Shown: positions 9,486 through 18,151 of the stretch, piece after piece
How positions within the stretch are numbered: the stretch's first letter is position 1
Layout of the letters: each line of letters begins with the position of its first letter
Source: Virgibacillus proomii
GTDB lineage: Bacteria; Bacillota; Bacilli; Bacillales; Amphibacillaceae
Direction of reading: 5' to 3'
Assembly: GCF_018916875.1 (NCBI RefSeq)
Contig: NZ_JAHLNO010000019.1
Location: 558,001-622,000, forward strand
Length of the DNA: 64,000 bases
Made by a program: the position numbers and the translations under genes
Notes under the pieces: model-generated
Databases searched by the model: none
What the model was told of the DNA's origin: nothing
The model's input: only the letters and a program-made list of their open reading frames with translations

Positions 9486-10260
9486 AAACAAACAAAAAAA
9501 AACACATCATGTGGATGAGTCATGGCTCTTGCCATATTCAGATTTATTAACACTTCTACTCGCTTTATTTATAGTTTTATTTGCCATGAGTGAAGTAGAT
9601 TCTCAAAAATATAAAGAACTGGCGCAAGTGTTTCAAGGTGAGTTTTCCGGTGGCGAAGGGATCTTGGAAAACAGTTCTCCTTCACAGGACTCGCCTAAAA
9701 TGGCTAATGATGAGGAAAATGATCAAAAAAAGGAACGGACGAAAGGTGAGCAGGAATTAGAAGAGCTTGAAGCCATACAAAAACAAATCGATGCATACAT
9801 TATGGAAGCCGGCTTAGATAATACGCTAGAGACAAAATTACTGGATGAAGGACTCTTAATCACGATTCTCAATAATATTTCATTTGATTCTGGAAGCGCT
9901 AGGGTAACGAAGGAAGGAAAAAGGATTGCTCAGAAAGTATCGGACTTTTTATCTACTGATCCGCCTCGTGAAGTAGTTATAAGTGGTCATACGGATGATC
10001 AGCCAATTAATTATTCAGGGTTTTCCTCTAATTGGGAGCTTAGTGTAACTCGTGCAGTCAATTTTATGCATCTGTTACTTAATAATGACGAGCTAGATCC
10101 TACGAATTTTAGTGCAAAGGGATATGGTGAGCATCGTCCTGCTGTTCCAAATACGAATGAAGCAAATCGAGAAAAAAACCGACGGGTCGAAGTGCTTATT
10201 CTGCCTAATTACAAAATTCAAACCCAAAAAAATAAAGTAACGAATAAACAAGGAAACTAG
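9478..10260 (+). CDS. motB: Flagellar motor stator protein MotB
   Basis: 260 residues; AGGAGAGGAGGAAG precedes the ATG, which overlaps the motA end. One N-terminal membrane helix (about 18-38) contains the ion-binding Asp at about residue 22 (PYSDLLTLL). Next come an acidic and lysine-rich linker (about 55-100) and an OmpA/Pal-like peptidoglycan-binding domain (about 125-245) with ISGHTDDQP and KNRRVEVLI motifs. It anchors the stator to the wall and forms the channel with MotA. The residues read as the MotB type; proton versus sodium use cannot be settled by eye. Confidence 0.93.
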   Translation: MRKNKQKKTHHVDESWLLPYSDLLTLLLALFIVLFAMSEVDSQKYKELAQVFQGEFSGGEGILENSSPSQDSPKMANDEENDQKKERTKGEQELEELEAIQKQIDAYIMEAGLDNTLETKLLDEGLLITILNNISFDSGSARVTKEGKRIAQKVSDFLSTDPPREVVISGHTDDQPINYSGFSSNWELSVTRAVNFMHLLLNNDELDPTNFSAKGYGEHRPAVPNTNEANREKNRRVEVLILPNYKIQTQKNKVTNKQGN

Positions 10261-10272
10261 GGGGAACTTACC

Positions 10273-11967
10273 ATGCACAAATTATTTGCTGGTAGAAGTA
10301 TTAAAATGAAATTGTTTTTTACATTTTCTGTCATTATTGTCTTAGTTCTGTTATTAGGCATTACCAATATTATCGGAATTTATAACAGCAATAAAGATAC
10401 CGAGGGAATCATCAATAAGGATATGCAATTATTAGTAGCCCAGGAAAAGATGGCGATAAATACTGCAGAACGAACAGGCTTTCTTAGAGGATATTTATTG
10501 TATGATGATGAAAAATATAAACAGGCATTTCAAGATACCGTTGAGGAAACGACTGAGCTGGAAGAATTTATTCTTAAACATAACCAGTCGCAAAAGGTAA
10601 AAGATTTAATGGAGAAAAAGGTAGAGTGGGGACATCTGACAAATAAATTTTTTAAGGAATATGAGAAAGGTAATGAAGCTGAAGCGAGAAGGATTATGGA
10701 AAAAGAAATGCAGCCAATTGGTATCGAACTAATTGATGGCTTCAAAGAATTGGCTCAATTAAGAGAAGATAGTATTACCGAGAAAGGGAAGTCTGTAATC
10801 GATATAGGTAATACGATTTTAACTATTGCTGCAATTATGATGGCGGTTGTAGTTGTGTTGGGCATTGTTGTAGCATATATGACAGCAATTTCGATTGCAA
10901 AGCCATTGCACCAAGTGAAGGAACGGATGAATCAAATTGCTAATGGCGATTTAAGCGGCGAACCATTACAAGTAAAAGGAAAAGATGAGATTGCCCAATT
11001 AATGACATCTACAAACATAATGAATGAACAATTAAAAGAACTATTAAATCGAATTAAGGATGTAGCTGGAACCGTCGATAATCAAAGTCATGTATTAACC
11101 CAAGCTGCCAATGAAGTGCAACAAGGTACAGAGCAGGTTGCTGCTACAATGGAAGAACTAGCTTCAGGTGCAGAGAACCAGGCAAATCATGCAGGAAGTT
11201 TATCTGGTATGATGAATGATTTGAATAATACGATTCAAGAAGTAGACCATAGCAGTGATAGCATAAAAACATTTTCTAATGATGTGTTACAACAAACTCA
11301 GTCCGGATATGATATTATGGAATCGACAAATGAACAAATGAAAAAAATTGACCAAATTGTTAAAGATTCTGTTCAAGGTGTACAGAGTCTTGATGTCAAA
11401 ACGCAAGAAATATCAAAATTAGTAACCGTGATTGGCGAAATTGCTGAACAGACAAATCTGCTTGCGTTAAACGCAGCTATTGAAGCGGCAAGAGCTGGGG
11501 AACATGGAAAAGGGTTTGCTGTTGTCGCAGATGAAGTACGAAAGCTAGCAGAACAGGTTTCAGAGTCATTAAGTGAGATCACTAATGTAGTCAATACGAT
11601 TCAAAAGGAATCGGATCAAGTTACTGTTGCACTTCAGGAAGGTTACGGAGAAGTATCTGCAGGATCAGAGCAAATGACAAAGACAAAAGATACATTTAAA
11701 ACAATATATGATGCAGTAAATGCTATGGCGGATAACATTTCTACTGTTAAGAGTCATGTTGATCGAGTTACAGAAAATAGTAAAGAAATGAATGGTTCTG
11801 TTGGAGAAATAGCTGCAATTTCCGAAGAATCAGCTGCTGGAATTGAACAGACTTCTGCCGCCACACAGCAAACCAGTAGTTCCATGGAGCAGGTTACTGC
11901 AAATGCAGAGCAACTCTCAGGCTTAGCAGATGAGTTAACGACATTAATTAAACGATTTTCCTTGTAG
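10273..11967 (+). CDS. Membrane methyl-accepting chemotaxis protein
   Basis: 564 residues; ATG preceded by AGGGGGAAC. N-terminal membrane helix (about 13-34), an all-helical extracytoplasmic sensor of about 145 residues (four-helix-bundle type), second membrane helix (about 180-203), HAMP domain (about 204-258), then the long cytoplasmic signalling domain. The latter contains the hairpin tip [18 protein letters not shown] at about 396-413. Glu/Gln pairs typical of methylation helices flank it. It sends attractant or repellent signals to CheA/CheW. It is 12 bases after motB, so it forms a motA-motB-mcp operon closed by a strong terminator. The ligand is unknown. Confidence 0.9.
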   Translation: MHKLFAGRSIKMKLFFTFSVIIVLVLLLGITNIIGIYNSNKDTEGIINKDMQLLVAQEKMAINTAERTGFLRGYLLYDDEKYKQAFQDTVEETTELEEFILKHNQSQKVKDLMEKKVEWGHLTNKFFKEYEKGNEAEARRIMEKEMQPIGIELIDGFKELAQLREDSITEKGKSVIDIGNTILTIAAIMMAVVVVLGIVVAYMTAISIAKPLHQVKERMNQIANGDLSGEPLQVKGKDEIAQLMTSTNIMNEQLKELLNRIKDVAGTVDNQSHVLTQAANEVQQGTEQVAATMEELASGAENQANHAGSLSGMMNDLNNTIQEVDHSSDSIKTFSNDVLQQTQSGYDIMESTNEQMKKIDQIVKDSVQGVQSLDVKTQEISKLVTVIGEIAEQTNLLALNAAIEAARAGEHGKGFAVVADEVRKLAEQVSESLSEITNVVNTIQKESDQVTVALQEGYGEVSAGSEQMTKTKDTFKTIYDAVNAMADNISTVKSHVDRVTENSKEMNGSVGEIAAISEESAAGIEQTSAATQQTSSSMEQVTANAEQLSGLADELTTLIKRFSL

Positions 11968-12123
11968 TGACGATTAAGGGTAAATTGGAATAGCACAATT
12001 TTTAAAAATAGATGCATGTTTTAGGTGAAAAGGTATAAGATTAATACAATGAGTGTAAGGTGTAAATATATAGTTTAGCATAAGTTCTTATAGCTAAATG
12101 TTAAGTTGAAAATAAGATTTTCC

Positions 12124-12161
12124 AAAAATCATGGTGGACATTGTGTCACCATGATTTTTTT
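12124..12161 (+). terminator. Terminator of motA-motB-mcp
   Basis: A 13-bp perfect stem (12124-12136 with 12147-12159) ending in a T-run. Element A begins directly after the T-tract. Confidence 0.85.
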
Positions 12162-12253
12162 GCACTATAGGAAAGTATAAGATTTTATGGTTTATAGTAT
12201 AAGAAAAACTACAGCTTTCGCTAAAGACTTGGAGACAAGCTAAGTTTTGCTAA
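12162..12253 (+). repeat. Element A, copy 1
   Basis: About 92 bp. It starts CACTATAGG straight after the mcp terminator T-run and ends GCTAA. The family folds into TACTATA/TATAGTA and AGAAAAACT/AGTTTTTCT hairpins with an inner CTTGGC/GCCAAG stem; this copy has a weakened inner stem. Confidence 0.85.
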
Positions 12254-12286
12254 TGGCTTAGGAAATTAAAAAAATTTTAAAAAAGT

Positions 12287-12745
12287 ATCTTTATCGTCTA
12301 GCTTCAGCGTTCGTGTTGCCAGCAAACTTCGATCTCCTTCCTACGATAAGTTAACATCGGTTCGAATCTAAAGGAAAGCCGACTAAAAGTGGGATTGTCG
12401 CTCAGGCGTCGGCATACCTCTGTTTTAGAGGCATGTTTCCTTTATCCCGAATATTAGGAGGCATATTTCTACATTTGAAGAATCTGCTTATTATTTTGTG
12501 ACCTTTAGGAGAGAAATGGCTTCTAATCTCCAATTCGTTTGGATCGACAGGACAAGGAAAGCTTCTTGAATAAGCATCGCACGCAGAAAAAGCGTTCTTC
12601 TTTTTCAAGGACAAGGAAAGCTTCTTGAATAAGCATCGCACGCAGAAAAGTGCTTTTCTATTCAAGGACAAGAAAAAACTTCGACAGCGATACATCGCAT
12701 GAGAAAAAGCGTTCCACGAAAAGAAGTTTCACTTTATCCCTTCAT
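12287..12745 (+). repeat. Element B with three tandem D units
   Basis: The left part runs from ATCTTTATCGTCTAGC through GGCGTCGGCATACC and TTTTAGAGGCATG to a TTCGTTTGGATCGACAGGA stretch. Three tandem units of about 50-59 bp follow (from about 12550), each starting GGACAAG and ending TTTTTCAA. Other copies lie at 15246 and 51138. A 97-residue minus-strand frame here is an artefact of the repeat. Confidence 0.8.
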
Positions 12746-13083
12746 AAGCTCTGCCGTTTGTACGTCGATAACCAAACGTTTCTAGCTTTGTTATTTGAAT
12801 GTAAAAATTTTCCCAAAACATTCATTTAAACATGGAGAATAAATGATAAGTACAACTTAAAAGAGAATTTGTGCTAAGCTAGTCCTGTTTCTTTATATTT
12901 AAGTAAGAACATGAAATACATTTTGGCTTTTATGGAAATTAAATTACAAATTGCTTAATTAAAAACTTCGAATGGTTCTGGCTAACTGTACATACATGTT
13001 TTAAATAAAAAGGATATATCTTACTACAAGTGTGTACTGACAAATTTTGATAAAACTAGTCAACTATTTTTCTGGAAAATACT
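12746..13083. other. Intergenic region upstream of ltaS
   Basis: About 340 bp of AT-rich DNA between the B element and the ltaS promoter. No gene or clear hairpin seen. Confidence 0.4.
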
Positions 13084-13112
13084 TTGACCGAGAGGATAGA
13101 ATGGGTTATAAT
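13084..13112 (+). promoter_or_regulatory. Sigma-A promoter of ltaS
   Basis: TTGACC (13084-13089), 17-bp spacer, TATAAT (13107-13112). This near-consensus promoter gives a leader of about 75 nt before ltaS. Confidence 0.8.
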
Positions 13113-13196
13113 TAACAGTCGTATTAAGAAAAATTAATAGTAAATTAAAATGTACTTAAAATAACGAATGTGACTTAAAAATTAGAGGTGAACAAA

Positions 13197-15152
13197 GTGA
13201 AGAAATTATTATCTACAAAACTAGGATTCTTCGCGGTAGCACTTGTACTTTTCTGGATAAAAACATATTTAATATATAAATTTGAATTTAGTCTAGGAGA
13301 AAGTGGAGTGATGCAGGAATTCTTATTATTTTTTAATCCACTAAACTCAGGGTTAATTTTCCTAGGATTAGCTTTATTTGCTAAAGGTAGAAAGGCAGGA
13401 ATCTGGATTATTATCATCGATGCGGTTCTAAGCTTTATTTTATATGCTAATGTCGTATTCTACCGTTTCAATAGTGACTTTATTACGATCCCTACATTGT
13501 TGCAAACGGATAACTTTGGCAGTATCGGGGGTAGTATTGCTGATTTAGCGCAAATGAGTGATTTGCTTTATACGGTAGATATTATTTTCTTGACCATTTT
13601 ATTTATTTTAGTACGTAAAAAATGGTCGGTAGAACGAATGCAATTACGGAAGCCGTTCCTCGTTATTTCAGCTGGCGTGTTGGCTTTTACTATTAATCTA
13701 GGACTAGCTGAAGCAGATCGGCCACAATTATTAGAACGTACCTTTGACAGGAACTATCTAGTAAAATATTTAGGGGCATTTAACTTTACAATTTATGATG
13801 CTATTCAAAGTGCAAAGACATCAACAAGACGTGTTCTTGCTGATAGTAATGATATTACGAAAATAGAAAACTATACGAAAGCGAAATATGCTGAACCAAA
13901 CCAGAAGTATTTTGGTAAAGGAAAAGAAAAGAATATCATTAAGATTCATTTGGAGTCTTTCCAATCTTTCTTAATTAATTATGAGTTACATGGAGAGGAA
14001 GTAACACCGTTTTTGAATTCACTTGTCAATGATCAGAAAAAAGGCTTTACTTATTTTGATAACTTTTTTCAACAAACAGAACAAGGAAAAACTGCAGATG
14101 CCGAGTTAATGCTGGATACTTCCTTGTATGGACTGCCACAAGGAGCCGCGTTCGTAACGAAGGGAAATAATACGTATCAAGCACTTCCGGCTATTCTTGA
14201 TCAAAAGCAAAATTACACAAGTGCTGTGTTCCATGGTGATGGTAAGTCATTTTGGAACCGTGATGAGGTATATAAGCATTTAGGTATAAATGAGTTTTAT
14301 CACGAAGAATTTTATGATATGAGTGAAGAAAATGTTATTAACTATGGCTTAAAGGACAAACCATTCTTTGAACAATCTATACCTTATTTAGAAGATATGG
14401 AGCAGCCATTTTATGCACATATGATGACACTAACACATCATCATCCATATTTGATCGATGAAGAAGATGCAACCATCAAGCCTGCGGAGACAGGTGATGG
14501 ATCTGTAGATCGTTATTTTCAAACAGCTCGTTATTTGGATGAATCGCTAGAGCAGTTCTTTAATGACTTAAAGGAAAAAGGTCTTTATGATGACTCCATT
14601 ATTATGATTTATGGTGATCATTACGGTATTTCTAATAATCATAACCGAGCAATGAAAGAAATTATTGGTGAAGAAATTACGCCATTGAAAAATGCAGAAT
14701 TACAGCGAGTACCATTTATGATTCGAATTCCAGGTGTTAAAAGTGAAGGAACCAATCACACATACGCTGGGCAAGTTGATGTTATGCCAACGCTATTGCA
14801 TATTTTAGGTGTTGATGCCCAAGATTATATTCAATTTGGAACAGATATGTTCTCTAAAGAACATAAAGAGTATGTTCCTTTCCGAAATGGAAACTTTATG
14901 ACTCCAGAGTATAGCTTTGTGGATGGAAATTACTATGATAATGAAACAAAAGAAGTAATTAAAAAACCTACTGATGAAATGGAAAAGATGCACGATACGG
15001 TTATGAAAGAATTAAAGCTATCCGATGAACTTTTATACGGCGATTTATTGCGTTTCTATACACCAAATAAAGATTGGAAGCCTATAGATCCTGATGACTA
15101 TTTCTATGGTGGACCTGCAGGTAAAAAAGACGATGATTCAAAAGTTGAATAA
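13197..15152 (+). CDS. ltaS: Lipoteichoic acid synthase LtaS
   Basis: 651 residues from the GTG at 13197, eight bases after GAGG; the GTG at 13188 overlaps that site. Five N-terminal membrane helices (within about 1-190) are followed by an extracellular sulfatase-fold domain (about 220-620). The catalytic Thr lies in GKTADAE (about residue 299), and the metal ligands are in the HLES segment and in YGDHYGIS. It polymerises glycerol phosphate from phosphatidylglycerol onto the glycolipid anchor, outside the membrane. Residue pattern and length match B. subtilis LtaS (YflE) more closely than the paralogues YfnI, YqgS and YvgJ. It is a single-gene unit with its own promoter and terminator. Confidence 0.92.
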   Translation: MKKLLSTKLGFFAVALVLFWIKTYLIYKFEFSLGESGVMQEFLLFFNPLNSGLIFLGLALFAKGRKAGIWIIIIDAVLSFILYANVVFYRFNSDFITIPTLLQTDNFGSIGGSIADLAQMSDLLYTVDIIFLTILFILVRKKWSVERMQLRKPFLVISAGVLAFTINLGLAEADRPQLLERTFDRNYLVKYLGAFNFTIYDAIQSAKTSTRRVLADSNDITKIENYTKAKYAEPNQKYFGKGKEKNIIKIHLESFQSFLINYELHGEEVTPFLNSLVNDQKKGFTYFDNFFQQTEQGKTADAELMLDTSLYGLPQGAAFVTKGNNTYQALPAILDQKQNYTSAVFHGDGKSFWNRDEVYKHLGINEFYHEEFYDMSEENVINYGLKDKPFFEQSIPYLEDMEQPFYAHMMTLTHHHPYLIDEEDATIKPAETGDGSVDRYFQTARYLDESLEQFFNDLKEKGLYDDSIIMIYGDHYGISNNHNRAMKEIIGEEITPLKNAELQRVPFMIRIPGVKSEGTNHTYAGQVDVMPTLLHILGVDAQDYIQFGTDMFSKEHKEYVPFRNGNFMTPEYSFVDGNYYDNETKEVIKKPTDEMEKMHDTVMKELKLSDELLYGDLLRFYTPNKDWKPIDPDDYFYGGPAGKKDDDSKVE

Positions 15153-15155
15153 GTA

Positions 15156-15200
15156 GCAAGAAAAAAACGTCCGCGATATTTGCCGGCGTTTTTTTCTTGC
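15156..15200 (+). terminator. Terminator of ltaS
   Basis: GCAAGAAAAAAACG pairs with CGTTTTTTTCTTGC around an inner CCG/CGG stem. It starts three bases after the stop codon; the T-run lies within the 3' arm. Confidence 0.85.
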
Positions 15201-15245
15201 ATGGGAAATTATATCGGTTTCTGTATGGTGAATAGCTTGTTTGAG

Positions 15246-15660
15246 AGTAGCTTCATTTCATTTAGCTTAAGCGCTCGTGTTGCTAGCAAACTTCGCTCTT
15301 CATCCTGATAAGTCAATATCGGCTCGAATCTAAAGGAAGGCAGACTAAAAGTGGGCTTACCACCCAGCGTCGGCATACCCCTATTTTAGAGGCATGTTTT
15401 CTTTATCCCGAATGTAAGGAGCTGAAATTATCTGATTTGAAAAATCTGCTTATGATTTGGCGGACTTTATGAGAAAAACGGCTCCTAAATTCTTGATTCG
15501 TTTAGAGACAAAACAGGGAAAACTTCGTCAGCGGTGAAGCTACGGCAGCAATACACCGCACGCAGAAAAAGTGTACTTCTTTTTCAAGGACAGAGAAGCT
15601 ACGGCAGCAATACACCGCACACAGAAAAAGTGTACTTCTTTTTCAAGGAGTCCGAGTTTT
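15246..15660 (+). repeat. Element B with tandem D units
   Basis: Same left part as the copy at 12287 (GTTGCTAGCAAACTTCG, GCGTCGGCATACCC, TTTTAGAGGCATG). From about 15505 two and a half D-type units follow, in which ACGGCAGCAATACACCGCA is repeated. The short plus-strand frame at 15534-15737 lies inside it and is not a gene. Confidence 0.8.
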
Positions 15661-15707
15661 TAGCCTTTGTTCCATTTCAATTAGAAAAGCATTTGTTGAA
15701 TGAAATT

Positions 15708-15858
15708 TCACTTTATCCTGCATGTAACTGGCGGTAAGACCTGCCTATCCATGCTACGAGGTAAAACCTGGGTGGATAAGTGGAGGGACCAACTGCAAGT
15801 CAAATGCCCGATTCTGTTAAAAGAACCCCCCACTGATTGAAAATTCACGTTATTTCGT
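15708..15858 (+). repeat. Element C, divergent subtype
   Basis: Begins CTTTATCCTGCATGTAAC and contains AAATGCCCGATTCTGTT and CCCCCCACTGATTG near its right end. It is closest to the copy at 17636. It abuts the B element, making a B-C composite. Confidence 0.65.
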
Positions 15859-16079
15859 CAGAAGTTGTCCAGTTTGTACATCACTAAACAAGAGCTTGCG
15901 CTTTTGTTTTTAACAAAAAATATAAGATAATCTAGAAAAATTTTGCTTCCAAATCCTATCATATTCATTACATCGAGAGTAAGTAAAAACATATAATGAA
16001 TTATACAAGCTTTATTGCTTGAAATACAAAAAAGAAATACGAACAAAAGTTCTATTTTTCGTATTTTTTAAAAAAACTA

Positions 16080-16088
16080 TGGTATACT
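16080..16088 (+). promoter_or_regulatory. Promoter of the holin-like toxin mRNA
   Basis: Extended -10 TGGTATACT (16080-16088) with no good -35. The expected start is near 16095. The identical TGGTATACT drives the opposing antisense RNA. Confidence 0.65.
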
Positions 16089-16118
16089 AAGAACTGATAA
16101 TGTTCTTAAGGATCGGTC

Positions 16119-16146
16119 GGCTAACCCTAGAGCAAGGGGGTGAGCC
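16119..16146 (+). promoter_or_regulatory. Hairpin sequestering the toxin ribosome binding site
   Basis: GGCT-ACCCT at 16119-16127 pairs with AGGGGGT-AGCC at 16135-16146, burying AAGGGGGTGA (the Shine-Dalgarno of the toxin) in a stem. Type I toxin mRNAs commonly hold the ribosome site closed in this way. Confidence 0.6.
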
Positions 16147-16148
16147 AA

Positions 16149-16244
16149 TTGAATGTTTATGAAGTGTTCATGGTGCTATTTGCATTTGGCAGCTTTTTAG
16201 TTGCTTTTTTGACACTAATCATCCGATTCATCAATAAAAAATAG
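16149..16244 (+). CDS. Putative holin-like toxin of a type I toxin-antitoxin system
   Basis: 31 residues from the TTG at 16149, five bases after AAGGGGGTGA. The peptide (starting NVYEVFMVLFAFGSF) is a single membrane helix with a short positive tail (RFINKK). This is the pattern of the small holin-like toxins of Firmicutes (Hol_Tox), whose N-terminus is usually xVYExLMxM. Such peptides insert in the membrane and depolarise or disturb it when not silenced. An antisense RNA overlapping the 3' end is predicted, and the ribosome site is closed in a hairpin. The module lies in repeat-rich DNA without phage genes. Too short for routine gene callers, but promoter, ribosome site and family resemblance agree. 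Confidence 0.8.
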   Translation: MNVYEVFMVLFAFGSFLVAFLTLIIRFINKK

Positions 16245-16352
16245 ACCTCTTGAAACAAAGAGGCCTATTCCTTCATAGTCGATCCCCATAGGAACCGCTT
16301 ATCATGGACCACAGTTGCAGCTGTGGTCTTTTTTTAGTATATGCAACACTAC
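16236..16352 (-). ncRNA. Antisense antitoxin RNA candidate
   Basis: Predicted transcript of about 115 nt from near 16352 leftward. It starts after a minus-strand TGGTATACT and ends at a minus-strand terminator formed by CCTCTT/AAGAGG (16244-16265) followed by TCTATTTTTTATT. It overlaps the last codons and the 3' untranslated region of the toxin mRNA, as in TxpA/RatA and BsrG/SR4. Each hairpin carries a T-run on only one strand, so both transcripts read through the other's terminator. Confidence 0.7.
16307..16335 (+). terminator. Terminator of the toxin mRNA
   Basis: GACCACAG / CTGTGGTC stem with a six-base loop, then seven T. Confidence 0.85.
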
Positions 16353-16358
16353 ATCTGT

Positions 16359-16367
16359 AGTATACCA
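16359..16367 (-). promoter_or_regulatory. Promoter of the antisense RNA
   Basis: On the minus strand TGGTATACT, an extended -10 identical to that of the toxin gene, convergent with it over about 280 bp. Confidence 0.65.
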
Positions 16368-16601
16368 TAAAAGCAGGTTTTATAGAATTTAATATATTTA
16401 TCGAGTTTCAATATTATCTTTCAAATTTACTGAATAAAATTCTTATGTAAAAATTGGTAATAAGCGGTACGTTAATAAACGACTGTTACAGCTAGGACAA
16501 CTATAAAATATTTCAATAGTTGATTAGTAAAGATTGTCTAATTGAACTTATCCAAGATTAATAACTTTATGGTTGAAATGCTTATAAGAAAAAAACGAAT
16601 T

Positions 16602-16792
16602 AATTTATCCAGCATGTAAGGTGCCGTAAGACTCTCACTTCAAGAGCCTCGAGTTGATACAAAAGGATCTAAGTGGGAGAAAACGGCACCTAAATGCCCG
16701 ATTCGTTCAAGGGCCTTTAGGTCATACCCTTGTGGTACTAACATTTAGTAGGAGATGGAAGAAAACTCCTACTGAATGAAGTTTCACTTTAT
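16602..16792 (+). repeat. Element C, complete copy
   Basis: Left end TTTATCCAGCATGTAAGGT, right end GAAGTTTCACTTTAT. Stem 1 pairs GGTGCCGT..CTC.CACTT with AAGTGGGAG..ACGGCACC. A short CCTAAA/TTTAGG stem follows, and stem 3 pairs CATTTAGTAGGAG with CTCCTACTGAATG. Confidence 0.85.
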
Positions 16793-17252
16793 TGACATTT
16801 TAATGATCATGAATTTAATACATTTTTTAAATCTAACTAGACATAAAGATTATCCTAATTTTTCAAAAATGTTCATAAATTTGTCATAATTAATGAAAGG
16901 CCGGGTATTTGCTATATTAATAGATAATCATCGTCATTAACAGATGATTTAAGACAGATAAAGTTATATTTTGACAATAATCTTTAGCGAAAGCTGAGCT
17001 CGATTAGTTTATTCGACATTTTGAAATGGAAATACATGACTTGACTGCCATGAGATAATAGGTATATATGTCTATTATGTGTAGGTAAAAAGTTTCGATT
17101 AATAAAAAAGTGAAACTTAACTTCATGTCTTTCCAGCACAATGGAAAATTATCTCCCAACAGTATTACCAGATACAAGTCAATGAGAGGTGAGTTGCTTC
17201 TTAAATAAGATTAATACATAGTTGACAAAGGAATTTGATAGGAGGAAATATA
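16793..17252. other. Intergenic, AT-rich
   Basis: About 460 bp after the C element. It contains a short inverted scrap resembling element A (CTTTAGCGAAAGCTGAGC near 16982) and no gene that I recognise. Confidence 0.4.
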
Positions 17253-17465
17253 ATGATGGAAGTGAATACAATTAACAAACAGGCAAATAACTGTATTTAT
17301 CTTCAAAATTTTCGGTACCATAAACAGCAAATTCATTTTATTTATGACTACCTTAATGGAACGTATAATCGAAGTAAAAGCTTAAACTTCTTTGTTGTAC
17401 AGGATAAGTTTATCCGTTCTCAGCTTAGACAACTTGATACAATCTTGAACCACCCAAATGAATAA
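17253..17465 (+). CDS. Small protein of unknown function
   Basis: 70 residues from the ATG at 17253 (GGAGGA at 17241-17246; the next codon is also ATG). It is soluble and slightly basic, with no signal peptide, cysteine or known motif. The segment YHKQQIHFIYDYLNGTYNRSKSLNFFVVQDKF is cut here only to describe its pattern: aromatic-rich helices ending in a basic tail. A good ribosome site and a terminator directly after the stop support a real gene. It is a lone unit between repeats. I do not recognise the family. Confidence 0.6.
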   Translation: MMEVNTINKQANNCIYLQNFRYHKQQIHFIYDYLNGTYNRSKSLNFFVVQDKFIRSQLRQLDTILNHPNE

Positions 17466-17469
17466 GTAG

Positions 17470-17497
17470 AGGAATATGCTTCGTGTATTCCTTTTTT
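17470..17497 (+). terminator. Terminator of the small gene
   Basis: AGGAATA / TATTCCT stem with a nine-base loop, then TTTTTT. Confidence 0.8.
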
Positions 17498-17501
17498 ATA
17501 T

Positions 17502-17572
17502 TCCATCTAAGGTATTGTAAGACTTCCACCTCAAGGAGAAATTTACCACTGAATAAAGTTTAACTTTCTATT
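17502..17572 (+). repeat. Element C remnant
   Basis: ATCTAAGGTATTGTAAGACTTCCACCTCAAG joined directly to a right-end-like ACTGAATAAAGTTTAACTTT; the middle is deleted. Confidence 0.55.
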
Positions 17573-17577
17573 TTAAT

Positions 17578-17635
17578 AAAGAGGATGTTCAAAAACGGTA
17601 ACATGACATATGAACTTCACCGTTGCTAAGTATCT
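17578..17635 (+). repeat. Element G left-end fragment
   Basis: GAGGATGTTCAAAAACGGTAACATGACA matches the left inverted end of the G elements at 50484 and 63781; the rest is lost. Confidence 0.5.
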
Positions 17636-17813
17636 AACTTTATCCCACATGTATGGCAGTAAAACCTGTATGAGGTGAAACCTAGGAGGATCCAACCGTA
17701 AGTCAAGTGTCCGATTCTGTTCAGAGGCCTTTAGGTCATACCTCCTAAGGTACTAACAATCAGTGGGGGATAAAAGAAAACTCCCACTGATTGAAGAATA
17801 ACTTTATACATCT
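17636..17813 (+). repeat. Element C, divergent subtype
   Basis: Begins CTTTATCCCACATGTATGGC, has GGCCTTTAGGTCATACC, and ends with a CAATCAGTGGGGG / CTCCCACTGATTG hairpin. These arms differ from the common CATTCAGTAGGAG / CTCCTACTGAATG at several positions, and most changes are compensated on the other arm. Confidence 0.75.
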
Positions 17814-18026
17814 TGAAATGATGTTACATTGAACTTTTTAATCTTTTTTACATGTATATGAATAAGTATAAAATTTCACATAAAGCATTGCACTCAAAGC
17901 CAAAATAACCAGCGGAACTCTGTACTTGAACGTAATTTCGATTAATATTATCTAAAAAATGTTTTAAGTAATTCATTTGCATGATTTGAATTTTAGAGTG
18001 TTCTGGGCTAATTTAGAAAAAAGATA

Positions 18027-18035
18027 TGCTATATT
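18027..18035 (+). promoter_or_regulatory. Extended -10 promoter of the NimT/CynX-type MFS gene
   Basis: TGCTATATT at 18027-18035, giving a start near 18042 and a leader of about 110 nt. Confidence 0.5.
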
Positions 18036-18044
18036 AGAGAAAGA

Positions 18045-18116
18045 CTTGTCATCTTACGAAAAAGATTCTATCCCCTCACCTAATGGCGGAATGAGCTACC
18101 ACCAATAGAATACAAG
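18045..18116 (+). promoter_or_regulatory. Structured 5' leader, class unknown
   Basis: CTTGT (18045-18049) pairs with ACAAG (18112-18116), and ATTCTAT (18065-18071) with ATAGAAT (18105-18111). This gives a 12-bp stem with a 15-nt bulge on one side and a 33-nt C/G-rich loop (CCTCACCTAATGGCGG ... GAGCTACCACC). I could not match it to a named riboswitch. Confidence 0.45.
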
Positions 18117-18151
18117 GATAATTTTGTGAAAGAGAGGAGAGTAAGGCTGGA

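Noticed and set aside
8700..10260. MotP-MotS (sodium-type stator) as an alternative name
   Set aside because: Sequence pattern and lengths follow Bacillus MotA and MotB more closely; ion use itself remains undecided.
12402..12695. 97-residue minus-strand open frame with repeated FKKLSLSLK-like segments
   Set aside because: The repeated residues are the translation of tandem D units; no start signal.
12550..12715. Regularly repeated units that could suggest a CRISPR array
   Set aside because: Units are about 59 bp, contiguous and similar along the full length, with no unique spacers; they recur at other loci in different numbers. This is a minisatellite.
15534..15737. 67-residue open frame
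   Set aside because: Translation of D units plus the left end of element C.
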